Part shown: piece by piece, positions 36,372 through 50,765 of the stretch
How positions within the stretch are numbered: the stretch's first letter is position 1
Layout: every line of letters starts with the position of its first letter
Assembly: GCA_027924645.1 (NCBI GenBank)
Contig: BSBN01001363.1
Coordinates: 1,414,001 to 1,478,000 of the forward strand
DNA length: 64,000 nucleotides
Direction of reading: 5' to 3'
From: Cunninghamia lanceolata
Lineage: Eukaryota; Streptophyta; Pinopsida; Cupressales; Cupressaceae
The notes under the pieces: model-generated
Databases searched by the model: none
What the model was told of the DNA's origin: nothing
The model's input: the letters and a program-made list of their open reading frames with translations, nothing else
Made by a program: the position numbers and the translations under genes

Positions 36372-39300
36372 AATAGAATTGTAAAATAATTCAATAATAG
36401 AATAATAGAATTAAAGAATTAAAGAATCATAGAATAATAGATTTATAGAATAATACAGTGATAGAATGAGAGAATGATTGAATAATAGAATTGTAGAATG
36501 ATAGAATGAAAGAACGATAGAAGAATAGAATTGTAGAATAATATAGTTATAGAATAATAAAATGAAAATATTATAGAATATAACATTTATAAAATAATAG
36601 AATTATAGAAATGTAGAATAATAGATTAATATAATAATAATAGAATGATAAAATTATAAAATGATAGATTGAAAGAATGATAGAATAATATAAGTATAGA
36701 TTAATAGAATGTTTGAATTATAAAATGATAGAATGAAAGAATGATAGAGTAATAGAATTTTGGAATAATATAATAATACAATGATTGAATGAAGTAATGA
36801 TATAGTAATAGATTTGTAGAATAACAGAATGATAGAATAATAAAATGATAGAATAATAGATTGATTATTATATCATGATACAATGGAAGAATGTTAGAAA
36901 AATAAAATTGTAGAATGATAGAATGAAAAATGTTGGAATAATTTAATAAAATAGTTATAGAATGATGGAACTATAGACTTGAATATAACTATAAAATAAT
37001 ACAATTAGAGAATAATACAATTTGAGAATCAAGAATGATATAATAATAGGTTTATAGAATAGTAGAATGATATAATTATAGAATCATAGAATGAAAGAAT
37101 TGTAGAAAAATAGAATTATAAAATAATACAATAATAGAATTATAGAAGGAAAGAATGATAGAATAATAAAATGATTGAATATAAGAATGATAGAACAATA
37201 GATTTATAGAATAATAGAATGATAGAATTACGTAATGGTATAATAATAGAATGAAAGAATGATAGAATAGTAGATTTATAGAATTACAAAATGAAAGAAT
37301 GATAGAATGGAAGAGTGATAGAATGAAAAAATGATAGAAAATAAATTTAAGGAATAATAGAATTTTAGAATTGCTAAATGATAGAATGAAAGAATCGTAG
37401 AGTAATAGAACTATAGATTAATTGAGTAATGGATTTATACAATGATAGATTAAGAGATTAATAGAATAATAGAGTGATAGAATTTTATAAGAATAGAATA
37501 GAAGAATGATGGATTAATAGAATTGTAGATTAATAGATGTATACAACATGATAGAATGAAACAAAATTATAGAATAATTTAATATTTATAGGATAATAGA
37601 ATGATAGAATAATAGATTTATATAATAATAGAATGATAGAATTATAAATGACAAAATGAAAGAATGATAGACGAATATAATTATAGAATAATAGAATGAA
37701 AAAATGATAGAATAATAGATTTATACAACAATAGAATGTAAGAACTATAAAATGGTACAATGAAAGAATGATAGAGTAATAAAACTTTAGATTACTACAA
37801 TAATATAATTATGCAATGATAGAATAACAGAATGATAGAATACTAGATTTATAGAATAATATAATGGTAGAAATAAAGAATGATAGAAGGAAACAACGAT
37901 AGAATAATAGAATTGTAGAATACTAGTATAATAAAATAATAAAATGAAAGAATGAAAGAATGGTAGAATAATAAATTCCTATAATAATAGAATGATAGAA
38001 ATATATAATGATAGAATGAAGGAACAATAGAGTAATGAAATTGTAGAATAATAGTATGATATAATGATAAAATTGAAAGAATGATAGAATAGTAGAATAA
38101 TAGAATTGTAGAGTAATAGAATTGTAGAATGATAGAATGAAAGAATGGTATAATACTAGAATTGTAGAACAATAGAATTATAGAAAGAAAGAATGATAGA
38201 AAAAAATATTCATAGAATAATAGAATGAGAGTTATAGATTAATAGAATGAAATAATGATAGAATAATAGAATTGTAAAATGATAGAATGAAACATTAATA
38301 GAACAATAGCCTTATAGTATAATAGAATGAAAAAATTATAGAATAATAGAATTCTTTAGTAATACAATAATAGAATTACAGAACGAAAGAATAATAGAAT
38401 ATAAGAATGATAGAATAATAGATTTATAGAATGATAGAACAATAGATTTATAGAATAATAGAATGATAGAATTATAGAATGGTAGAATAATAGAATGATA
38501 TAATTGTAGAATCATAGAATGAAAGAATGATAGAATAGTAGATTTATAGAATGATAAAATGTAAGAATGATAGAATGAAAGAGTGATAGGATGAAAGAAT
38601 GATAGAAAATTAGATTTAAGGAATAATAGAATTTTAGAATTGCAAAATGATAGAATGAAAGAATCACAGAGTAAGAGAACTATAGATTAATTGAATAATA
38701 GAATTATACAATGATAGAATGAAAGAATAATAAAGTAATAGATAAATATAGAATAATAGAGTGATAGAATTGTATAAGGATAGAATAAAAGAATGATGGA
38801 ATAATAGAATTATAGATTAATAGATCTATACAACATGATATATTGAAACAATTAGAGCATAATTTAATATTTATAGAATAATAGAATGATAGAATAATAG
38901 ATTTATTTATAATAATAATAGAATCATAAAATAATAGATTTATACAATAATAGAATGTTAGAATTATAAAATGGTAGAAATGAAGAATGATAGATTAATA
39001 AGACTTTAGAATAATATACAATGATAGAATAAAGGAATGAAAGGATAATATATTTATAGAATAATATAATGGTAGAAATATAGAATGATAAAAGGAAACA
39101 ATAATAGAATAATAGAATTGTAGAATACTAGTATAACAAAATAATAGAATAAAAGAAAAGTAGAATAATAGAATGATGGAATTATAGAATGATAGAATGA
39201 AGGAACAATAGAGTAATGGAATTGTAGAATAATAGTATGATATAATGATAAAAATGAAAGAATGATAGGATAATATAATTGCATAATAATATGATAATAG

Positions 39301-40493
39301 AATAAAAGAATGATAGAATGAAATATTGATAGAATAATAGATTTATAAAATAATAGAAAGATAGAATATTAGAACAATACAATAAAGGAATGATATAATA
39401 AAGGAATGATAGAATAATAGATTTATATAATAATAGAATGATAGATTTATAGAATTATAGAATTATAGATTGATAGAACAATAGATTTATAGAATACTAG
39501 AATGATAGAATTGTAGGGTGAAGAATAATAAAACAAAAGAATTGTAGTTCATAATAGAATGATAGAATGAAACAATCATAGAATAAAAGATTTATAAAAT
39601 AATATAATCCACTACAAATATAGAATGATAGAAAGAAACAATGATAGAATAATAGAATTGTAGAATACTAGTATAATAGAACGATAGAATGAAATAATGG
39701 TAGAATAATAGATTTCTAGAATAATAGAATGATGGAATTATAGAATGGTAGAATGAAAGAACAATAGAGTAATGGAATTGTAGAATAATATTAGTATAGT
39801 ATTATGATAAAAATGAAAGAATGATCAATAGAATAATAGAATTTCATAATAATATGATAATAGAATAAAAGAATGATAGAATGAAATATTGATAGAATAA
39901 TAGATTTATAAAATAATAGAATGACAGAATAGTATAACAATACAATAAAGGAATGATATAATAAAGGAATGATAGAACAGTAGATTTATATAATAATAGA
40001 ATGATAGATTTATAGAATTATAGAATTATAGAATTATAGATTGATAGAACAATAGCTTTATAGAATAATAGAATGATAGAATGAAACAATCATAGAATAA
40101 AAGATTTATAAAATAATCTAATCCAGTAGAAATATAGAATGATAGAAGGAAACAATGATAGAATAATAGAATTGTAGAATACTAGTATAATAGAATGATA
40201 GAATGAAAGAATGGTAGAATAATAGATTTCTAGAATAATAGAATGATGGAATTATAGAATGATAGAATGAAAGAACAATAGAATAATGGAATTGTAGAAT
40301 AATATTAGTATGGTATTATGATAAAAATGAAAGAATGATCAATAGAATAATAGAATTTCATAATAATATGATAATACAATAAAAGAATGATAGAATGAAA
40401 TATTGATAGAATAATATATTTAGAAAATAATAGAATGATAGAATATTAGAATAATAGAATTCTAGAGCAATGAATGAATGAATGAATGAATGA
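36372..40493. repeat. Octanucleotide satellite, block 5a
   Basis: TAGAATRA array beginning with the same phrase as block 4a (AATAGAATTGTAAAATAATTC). Several 1-1.3-kb higher-order repeats are visible through recurring landmarks such as TAGAATACTAGTATAA (near 37915, 39122, 39659, 40180). Confidence 0.95.
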
Positions 40494-40605
40494 AGAATTT
40501 TAATAATGTCCACGAGGCCACAGCAGCCTATGGGACCCATCAGCCTCAAACATCCCCTTCAAATGGAACAATAGCCACAAAACATCCTCTAAGTTGCCTA
40601 AACTT
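40494..40605. repeat. Non-satellite insert, copy 3 of 3 (truncated)
   Basis: Matches the first 110 bases of the copies at 3891 and 32703, then joins satellite at AACTTGGAATAATTT. Confidence 0.85.
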
Positions 40606-42287
40606 GGAATAATTTAATAAAAGAATTATAGAATGATGGAACTATAGACTTGAATATAACTATAAAATAATACAATTAGAGAATAATACAATTTGAGAAT
40701 CAAAGAATGATAGAATTATATAATAATAAGTTTATAGAATAATAGAATGATATAATTATAGAATCATAGAATGAAAGAATTGTAGAAAAATAGAATTATA
40801 AAATAATACAATAATAGAATTACAGAAGGAAAGAATGATAGAATAATAGAATGAATGAATATAAGAATGATAGAACAATAGATTTATAGAATAATAGAAT
40901 GATAGAATTACATAATGGTCTAATAATAGAATGAAAGAATGATAGAATAGTAGATTTATAGAATTATAAAATGAAAGAATGATAGAATGAAAGAGTGATA
41001 GAATGAAAGAATGATAGAAAATAGATTTAAGGAATAATAGAATTTTAGAATTGCAAAATGATAGAATGAAAGAATCGTAGAGTAATAGAATTACAGATTA
41101 ATCGAATAATGGAATTATACAATGATAGAATGAAAGAATGATAGAGTAAGAGATTAATAGAATAATAGAGTGATAGAATTGTATAAGAACAGAATAAAAG
41201 AATGATGGATTAATAGAATTTTAGATTAATAGATGCATACAACATGATAGAATAAAACAAAATTATAGAATAATTTAATATTCATAGGATAATAGAAAGA
41301 TAGAATAATAGATTTATATAATAATAGAATGATAGAATTATAAATGACAAAATGAAAGAACGATAGACTAATATAATTATAGAATAATAGAATGAAAAAA
41401 TGATAGAATGATAGATTTATACAATAATAGAATGTTAGAATTATAAAATGGTAGAATGAAAGAATGATAGAGTAATAAAACTTTAGATTAATAGAATAAT
41501 ATAATTATACAATGATAGAATAAAGGAATGGTAGAATACTAGATTTATAGAATAATATAATGGTAGAAATAAAGAATGGTAGAAGGAAACAACGATAGAA
41601 TAATAGAATTGTAGAATACTAGTGTAACAAAATAATAAAATGATAGAATGAAAGAATGGTAGAATAATAGATTTCTAGAATAATAGAATGGTACAATTAT
41701 ATAATGATAGAATGAAGGAACAATAGAGTAATGAAATTGTAGAATAATAGTATGATATAATGATAAAAATGAAAGAATGATAGAATAGTAGAATAATAGA
41801 ATTGTCGAGTAATAGAATTGTAGAATGATAGAATGAAAGAATAGTAGAATACTAGAATTGTAGAATAATAGAATTATAGAAAGACAGAATGATAGTATAA
41901 TATATTCATAAAATAATAGAATGAGAGTTATAGATTAATAGAATGAAATAACGAAAGAATAATAGAATTGTAAAATGATAGAATGAAACATTAATAGAAC
42001 AATAGCCTTATACTATAATAGAATGATAGAATTATATAATGATGGAATGAAAAAAATATAGAATAATAGAATTGTTTAATAATACAATAATAGAATTATA
42101 GAATAATACAATAATAGAATGATAGAATAATAGATTTATAGAATGATAGAACAATAGATTTATAGAATAACAGAATGATAGAATTATAGAATGGTAGAAT
42201 AGTAGATTTATAGAATGATAAAATGTCAGAATGATAGAATGAATGAGTGATAGGATGAAAGAATGATGGAAAATTAGATTTAAGGAA
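40606..42287. repeat. Octanucleotide satellite, block 5b
   Basis: TAGAATRA array, cut at TTAAGGAA by the LTR at 42288. AGGAA (42283-42287) is the predicted target duplication; its partner lies past the window end. Confidence 0.95.
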
Positions 42288-43420
42288 TGTAGTGCCCCTC
42301 AACTGGTCGTCTATCGGACTGATGTTTGCTTAGTAGTACTGGACATTATGACAGTATTTTAGATCGTTTGATGATGGATTTCTAGTTATTTTGCTATTTC
42401 AGTATGAACCTAATTGTTATGATAACAGATGTTGATGTTGGATTATGTTATTTTATGCTTTACAATTTGATAAATGAACTGGATGTTATAGATGCTTTGA
42501 TGTTATTCACTATATGGGATTGGAAGATAGTTGATCATTTTATGTTGTTGACTAGTAATCAGATACCTTGTGCAATATAGTTGATTGTTATTCATAAACG
42601 TGAATGGAACAGTGTCGTATTACTCGCTCTCGAGTACCCTACCCCACTGCGATTTCCATTCACTATAGGACTGCATGTGATGTATATATATCTTGTTATG
42701 GTTAACTGTGCATTGCTGCAGGATGTAGGTACTAGGCATTGACTCCACCTGATGTACCGGGTCTGAGCGTGCCTTCGCCAATGGTTTAGTTGATTGGAGT
42801 TAACATGAGGTCCCTAGTCATTGTTATCTGGTCATCAGTTTACCCTTGTGGTTATTGGTTGTCATTCGATCATGTCTTGCTGTCAGGTAAAACTGTACCT
42901 TGGAGTCAAATTAGTTCCGAAGGTGTCTAAGTGTGTATGGTAGTATTGTGCTTAAATTAGAATCATTATACAAAAGAATATAAATGTTGATAAATGAGCA
43001 TAATGTCGTTAGTTGTCGATTATCGTTATAAATAAATTATTATTTATTAAAAGTGTAGTTGTTAAATAAAGTTGTAAGAAATTTTGTATTGTTTAATATA
43101 ATATTATAAATATTTAAATAAATAAAATAGTTGTAATCATGTTGTAAATTGTGATTTACAACTTGATTAATAAAATAAATTAAAATATAGTTACAAAATT
43201 ATAGATTGACGAAATAGTACAATTTTATTAATAACAATATAGTTGGTCGGCTATAAAGAAATTAAATGTTGTTGGGAATTATGTGTTTACATTTCAAATA
43301 AAATAAAATAAAATAAATAAATAACATTTTGGGATCATTAAATTAAGTAAAATATATTTTTTAGAGGAGAGATGCACGGGATCACGTGCCGAGTCCCTTG
43401 GAAGAAGGAAGGGGCTGTGT

Positions 43421-43428
43421 TATAAAAG
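43421..43428 (+). promoter_or_regulatory. TATA box of the plus-strand LTR
   Basis: TATAAAAG lies 1133 bases into the LTR, in the conserved left arm. A transcript starting about 30 bases downstream would leave some 4 kb of LTR as leader. Confidence 0.65.
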
Positions 43429-43559
43429 AAAAGCTTGTAAAGGCATAGAGGAGAGCATTACAGGTGAAAGAGAAGAAAAGAAGGCTAGAATAAGCAGCTT
43501 GGAACTGCAGCAATTGAAGCAGACTCGTCGATTTGATATCGTAGCCAGGTTCCTCTAAT

Positions 43560-45650
43560 GCTCGATTTCTTCGTCTGTTTCTGCATCTGTATATGTTGGG
43601 TTGATTGCTTCTTTATTTGCAAATGGAATTTTTGTGGTTGAATTGCTTCCTGCGGAATCCTTCTATTCTTCCTGTGTTTACTCCTTTTCAAAGGATGAAA
43701 TCATAGTATAATCGTGCATTCTTAGGAAACATCAATGTACCTTAGACGTTTTATCAAAAATGAATTTAGACATAGTGTTGAGGGTGAAATTCTGCTACTT
43801 CTTTGATCGGCACATAGTTAGACAGGTATTGGAGGTTTTAGATTAGTCGTCACCCTAGAGTTTCCCCATATCATTTTTAGAAATCATACGCAGATATGAT
43901 CAAGAATTTTCTTCTGCAAACCTTCTTATTCTCTCTTAGTCATGAAACCGATCTGTCAATACCTCCCTTCATCTGCAATTGATTTGGCATTGGCGGCAAT
44001 GCTTAAATCAGTATTTATGTCTTTAATGAAGCTCAGATCAGGTCTATATGTTTATTCCAACCCTCAAACTATGTATTTGTATTTAGTATCATACCCTAAC
44101 GGCAGACTTCCAAACTCTATGTTTTTTTTTGTAAAGAGTTAACTTCTTAAAATAAATTCTAATACAGTATTTTGTGGGTTACGGGAAACCTTTTCTTTTA
44201 ATGAGGAGTTCTGTAACACTAGACCAAACAGCCTAGGCAACATCAAATAATACATATAAAATTTTATTAAATAGGAGAGTGCATGGCAGCTCTGAATCTC
44301 ACTCAAGTCACACAGCGGTTTATCTTTCAGAGATTAAAATGCACACAGCAGCTTTGAGAATTTCTCAGGGATCTATCCCAACAATAATTGTCATTTTAAT
44401 GAAGTAACCACCAAGCCAAGCTCTGTGATTCACATCGAACCGAAGCATAACAATGCTAAAAGACCACAAAAGCGAAAAACATTGTAATATACAAAATGAT
44501 AATGGTTCCCGTTTGGGCACAGCAGGAGCGTGAAAAATATCTACAAGGACAGGTTGTTAAGTAACTGTAGAATGAGCGGAGGAATGATAATGATAATGAT
44601 AACCCCTAAATACAGTGGATCAAAGATGGCACCTAACAAAACAAACTCTATTTTAACAAAACATAATATTGTTCCTAACCGAAACAAAGAACCAACTGTG
44701 ATTTAGCCATAAGAGGATATAAAATGCGGCAGTTATGGAACTCAACGGACCTACCCTTTACGTTAAGTCATATGCATTGATAAGGTGATGCAGTTTGGTG
44801 GATAGGGTGTAGGAGTGGTCTCAATTTAGCCCCTCAACTTACATATACCAAATAACAGTTCTTTCCCTTATTGCAACCTATTAATGACTTCTGTGCAATA
44901 GATTTGGATTGCCATATCACTTTCAGCAAGAGAAGAAATGCCTTAGTGGTCTTACCGTAACCTTGCGTCTAGGAAGAGGACAGAGGTAATTTTGATTAAG
45001 CATCTAACTGTCCCTTTTGTTTGGGTCCTTATCTTTCACTTGTTCCATTATAAGTCCTAGTTGTTTTGGCTGGACACACATCTGACAGAGACTGTTAATG
45101 AAGATCGCACCCTTAGTGTAGTTCAGCATTTTCTTTTCTCTTGTCTACTGATCATTTCAGACTTTAACCTACAGTCACTCCAATCTTATGGATCGATGTG
45201 CCTAGCTAGTCGCGCATTGGAAGAGTGCTCTATATAGGTCGCATCCTATAATGCAAGTTCATTGTAGAATAATTAGCGAGCCTAGTGATATGAAGTGTGA
45301 ACATAACTCATAGGATAGATTTGTCTGACAGCCGCTGTCTAATGGATTTCTGCTTTATCAGTTGGGTGTATAATAAGATGATCCAATGCCTTATCATTAG
45401 CAAACCTTGAGTTGTAGTGCAACAAGACATTACTCTCTAATTATCATAGCCTACCAGTGTGCAGCCTCTCGTAGACAGATAACTGGGGTATTATATTTAG
45501 TTTCATACATTCAGTTTATGAGCAAATGTCTGGTGAACTATGATCCAATGCTGCACCTTGAAATTCGTACTTACACTGCATGTAAACTGAAATCAGATCA
45601 CCACCAGAAACATTTGCTGTATCATAGCATTCTTACCAGATTTGATTTCA
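43560..45650. other. Variable LTR core, unknown origin
   Basis: No alignment by eye to the cores of the other family LTRs. Normal base composition, no convincing ORF. The minus strand has possible splice-donor-like GGTAAGAC near 44948-44955. Confidence 0.4.
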
Positions 45651-47264
45651 GTATAATGGAGTTTACAACATTCCTTATAATCAGTACAGTATCCGATGCA
45701 GCAAGGGATAGCTAAACACATACAGCAATCAGCGATTTGAGAACTACTGAGAGTTTGTATTCTACCCATTTCTGTCAGAAATTAAACCTAAGGGGAAGTG
45801 ATTTCTGAACTTGTAATTACACTTTCCATGTTTGGGAGATCTGCACAATAGTTAGAAGCATGAACAAGATGTGGGGATCTCAAAGAACGTCCTTGGATAC
45901 CGTAAAACTTAGCCATCAAACCTATTGCCTTTGTTATTTTTGTGATTATTGGATTCTGTCAATCTTATCAGATTTGCAAGTTGAGGAAGTTGTTAGACTA
46001 ATCAACTATTATCCATTTCAATGATAAAACAGTCAATAGCCATTTTACTCCTCATTGACAACCTATACGAACTGTTCACGTTCCATTCAAATAGGATCAT
46101 TTACGATTCTCTTACAAGACAATAGGATTATAATAAATAGTAATAGTAAAGAATGTAATCTAATGTTGATTTTATTACAGAAGTTGTTTACATTGAACAG
46201 AGAAGAAATTGTAGTGTTAATTCTAGAACTGTATTAAACTGTATGGGTTAAGTATTCCAGTTGTTGTAATGAGTCGAATTGAGAGTGGTCAAACTCAAAT
46301 TCCAGAGGCTAAGTTGTTATAGTTGAGTATTTGCAACTTGTGTATTGTTGTTTTTTGTATTTACGATGTAATAACGATTATGTGGATCAAACATAGTATG
46401 AAGTATAATGAGGTATTGTCAAAGTTGTTTATGTGTATTGAAAGTAATATTTTCTGGTGGGGATGTTAAACCACTTGTGATCTTATTGTACCATTTTGTC
46501 GTATGGAGAGACCTGAAATCTATAAAAGAGTAATGTATTGTAATGTTAAAAGCATTGGATATCAATTGGTGTTATGATTCCATTGTGATGCAAGAGGGTT
46601 TATGCCTTGCAGTGAACATGTACGGGTATTGTTATAAGTCTTGTATGATGTTTAAGGTTCACTAGGTGTTAGGAAGGACAGTGGCTTTCAACGTGGGGCC
46701 GGCGCCCAAAGTGGCAGTCAGGATAACCCGTTGGAAGTAGATTAATCAAGTGATAACCTAAAATAAACTAGAGGGTTAAGGGTAGATTTCACATTAATAA
46801 GATTAATGGATTCCTCTCCCATGACCTGTAGTGCTTGTTTAGACTAAGGATGGGTAGAGAAGGCCTGGTCGGCATGATGGACTTCCTTGTCCTCTTGAAA
46901 GGAAGGTCAATTCCGCATGTGTCACCCTATGGGGTTGGCGCCTAGTGAGAGGCTGTCAGGATAACCATAGATGGGGGCCGGTGCCTAGTGAGAGGCTGTC
47001 AGGATAACCCATGCTAGGACCATGCGATGACACTCTCCCTACTACAACCTAGCATCCCTTGTTTAGTTTCTCCTCATTTGTTTGTGTCACCTCTGGAAGT
47101 CAAGTTGTGTTGTATTGTTATTGCCATGTGTTGTATTGGCGTTTGGTCGTCCTTTGTTCTTGTTTGTCTTTCGTCTACCTGACTGTCATTATTGGGACCT
47201 CATGTTAACTCCTAGCTCAGGGGGTGGACCTTAGGGTTCCACATGGTCGGGTGGAAGAGCTATT

Positions 47265-47269
47265 TTATC
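47265..47269. other. Target site duplication TTATC, left
   Basis: TTATC precedes the TG of the element. It repeats at 63549-63553, and the joined sequence TTTTATCCATTGG is seen uninterrupted, inverted, at 47698-47709 and 58240-58251. Confidence 0.95.
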
Positions 47270-50263
47270 TGTAACACCCACCTTGAACACCTTAAAGAAA
47301 TACACACTTATGCTATATGAAACAGAATTTTTTTTTTTAAATGATTAAGTAACGTTAACATAACTAATTACGACATATTCTCTAAGGATTCAAGGATGCA
47401 TCACTTATAAACCAACTAACATAATTTAACATACATTAGTAACTAATCCAGATCCATGCTCAATTAAATAACTTATTCGCATTCATTGCATATCATCAAA
47501 TAATGGAATCTACATGCTTAAATACATAACTGAAATGCTTTCATATAAGTACATCATGACATCATTACATCAAAATCTCATACATAAAGAATGTTCTGTT
47601 ACACAAATCTGGTACAAGGTTATACACTTACATCGTCATCATTGGAACAAGTACAACTGGAACAAATCCTTTCTGCATATGATCTTGACAAGAGTAACCA
47701 ATGGATAAAATAGCTCTTCCACCCGACCATGTGGAACCCTAAGGTCCACCCCCCGAGCTAGGAGTTAACATGAGGTCCCAACCAATGACAGTCAGGTAGA
47801 CGAAGAACAAACAAGAACAAAGGACGACCAACGCCAACACAACACAAGACAATAACAATACAACACAACTTAACTTCCAGATGGCGACACAAAACAAATG
47901 AGGAGAGATCGAACAAGGGATGCTAGGTTGTAGTAGGGAGAGTGTCATTGCACGATCCTAACATGGGTTATCCTGACAGCCTCTCACTAGGCACCGGCCC
48001 CCATCTATGGTTATCCTGACAGCCTTTCACTAGGCACCGGCCCCATAAGGTGACACATGTGGAATCAACCTTCCTTTCATGAGGACAAGGAAGTCAATCA
48101 TGCCGACCAGGCCTTCTCTACCCATCCTTAGTCTAAACAAGCACTACAGGTCATGGGAGAGGAATCTAATAATCTTATTAATGTGAAATCTACCCTTAAC
48201 CCCCTAGTTAATTTTAGGTTATCACTTGATTAATCTACTTCCAACGGGTTACCCTGACTGCCACTTTGGGCACCGGCCCCACGTTGAAAGCCACTCTCCT
48301 TCCTAACACCTAGTAAACCTTAAACATCATGCAAGACTTTATAACAAAACACGTATATGTACATTGCAAGGCAATAACCCTCTTGCATCAAAATAGAACC
48401 ATAACATCAATTGGTATTCAATGCTTTTAACATTACAATACTTTATTCTTTTACAGATTTCAGGTCTCTCCATACGACAAAAACAGTACAATAAGATCAC
48501 AAGTGGTTTAACGTCCTCACAGGAAAATATTACTTTCAATACACATAAACAACTTGACATTATCTCAATATACTTCATACTATGTTTGATCCACATACTC
48601 GTTATTACATCGTAAACACAAAAACAACAATACACAAGTTGCAAACACTCAACTGTGACAACTCATCCTTTGGAATTTGAGTTTATCCACTCTCAATTCA
48701 ACTCTTTACAATCAACAGAAATACTTAACTTATACCGTTTAATACAGTTCCAAAGTCAACACTACAATTTCTTCTCTGTTCAATGCAAACAACTTCTGTA
48801 ATAAAAACAACATTAAATTACATTCTCTACTATTAATGTTTATTATATCCTACTGTCTTGTAAGAGAATCGTAAATGATCCTATTTGAATGGAATGTGAA
48901 CAGTTCGTATAGGTTGTCAATGAGGAGTAAAATAGCTATTGACTGTTTTGTCATTGCAATGGATGACAGCTGATTAGTCTAACAACTTCCTTAGCTTGTA
49001 AAACTGACGGTATCCAATAATCACAAAATAACGAAGGAAAAAGGTTTGATGGTTAAGTTTTTACGGTATTCAAGGACGTTCTTTGAGATCCCTACATCTT
49101 GTTCATGCTTCTAACTGTAGTGCTGATCTCCAAACATGGAAAGTATAATTACAAGTTCAGAAATTACTTCCCCTCAGGTTTAATTTCTGACAGAAATGGA
49201 TAAATTACAAGCATCTCAGTAAATTGCTGATTGCTGTATGTGTTTAGCTGTCCCTTGTTGCAACGGCCTTCAGAGGAAGCACCATTTCTGTCAGTGATAT
49301 ATCTGTTAAGACTGTGTCAGTTATATGGACTGTATTGCAGTCCGTTTAGCTAATGTGAAAGTATGATCTGCAGAAAGAAACCTCTCAGAAGTGTGCCTAG
49401 GCAAAATAGTGATTCTCAGTAAAAGACTGATTGCTAGGTATATACGAAATGGAATTGTTGCAATGGACTCAAGAAACTCTCTATAGTGCACACTATGGTT
49501 GTCATCTACGTTCTTACAGAGGACTAATAGAGATGTAATCATCTAATAACCTGATCAATGAATAACTAGGGAACTGGAGAATGGTTATGACGTGATATCT
49601 GAAAAGAAGATAACGGTTTTGCCAACACAGTAATCTCATTTCAACCTTGTGTGTGAACTGCATTTGTTAGTTTACTGGAAAAGCTTCCTGCAAGATGAAC
49701 TATGTCGATGATTTTTCCATCACACTATCGCTGCCGAGTCTGTTATCGAGTTTCAGAAACATTCAGGGGTTGAGGATTGTCTGTATATGGGACAGTAAGC
49801 TATCAGAAACTGACAGCTGCTCAAATTGTTTTTGGGAACCATTATTACACTACACCAACAGTTGGTTATTAATTGTGCATTGTTGACCATCTTGCCTTTG
49901 CTAGCTATCTTGAGGACACCCCAAACTTTTCAGGAATGGGCCAACCAAGGTAAGGCAATCTACAGATTTTACCGACTAAGTTTTACCTCTAACAACTGCA
50001 GAAATCATAAGTTCTTAAGACATTACTGCAGCTATATATGCTGTGAATGCGGACAGGGATTGATGTGTGATGAAAACACTAATCAATTTCGATCATGAAT
50101 ACTACAGCCTCCATCATCCTCCAGAGGTAATAATGTTGCTTGGCTTGTTTAAAGGCCAGCGAAATCGTGGTAGTCCAAACTATAAAGTGGACTGGTATAC
50201 CAAGAATCATCATCTCAATACTGCTAATGACTGACGGAGGCCACAAAATGGACATGTTGAAAA

Positions 50264-50765
50264 GACTTCTGAGACTTCAATCAAGGGCAAATAGTGAGAC
50301 AATAGCGGCAGCGAACTTCCTAACTCATCACCTCCATCACGCCCTGGCATAACAATTTGCAGCGTCTCCTAACATTATCGGTCCACTACTAAACAACACC
50401 AAACGCAACAAGCAGAGTAAATAGAGTGTCGTCTCACATCTCTGGATGAAAGCCAAAATGACAAGGCTTTAGAACTTTCATTCAAAGCGATTGATAATAA
50501 GGTAGCAAACTACCTAATATTATCAGTCCACAAAAGAAATAAAACCAAACACAACAAAAACAATATACATGGAATGCCGTCTCACAACACTGGAGGAAAA
50601 GCGAAATGACAAGGCTTCAGAAAATTTCAATCAACGCGAATACTAAGGTTACGGCAGCGATCTCTCTCTCACGCCCAGTATACAATTTGCAGCGATGCTT
50701 GATAATATCAATCTGCTAGTAAATAATACCTAAAGAAACAAAATAAGATAAAAAGAATCTCAGGC
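50264..50765. repeat. Degenerate tandem repeat in LTR core (3 units)
   Basis: Units start near 50264, 50460 and 50608 at GAC(A/T)(A/T)... followed by TTCAATCAA-like words. They share TATTATC(A/G)GTCCAC, ACCAAACRCAACA and GTCTCACA phrases. A matching set lies in the other LTR at about 60805-61310. Confidence 0.6.

Larger units (their letters stand above)
42288..47269 (+). mobile_element. Chromovirus LTR, plus strand, first part
   Basis: It begins TGTAGTGCCCCTCAACTGG directly against satellite, so it is a solo LTR or the 5' LTR of an element continuing beyond the window; a 3' LTR would have a polypurine tract before it. It is interrupted at TTATC (47265-47269) by the complete element and resumes at 63554. 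Its outer arms (42288 to about 43560 and about 45700-47269) match the LTRs of that element in reverse complement. The core (43560-45650) does not. Several short ORFs in the core are not recognised. Confidence 0.92.

Noticed and set aside
1900..42287. Satellite as a telomeric repeat or CRISPR array
   Set aside because: The unit is TAGAATRA, unlike TTTAGGG. The array has no unique spacers and the context is a plant nuclear genome.
42288..47269. Reading the LTR at 42288 as the partner (third LTR) of the element at 47270
   Set aside because: It is in the opposite orientation, continues after 63553, and the TTATC duplication shows that it is the insertion target.
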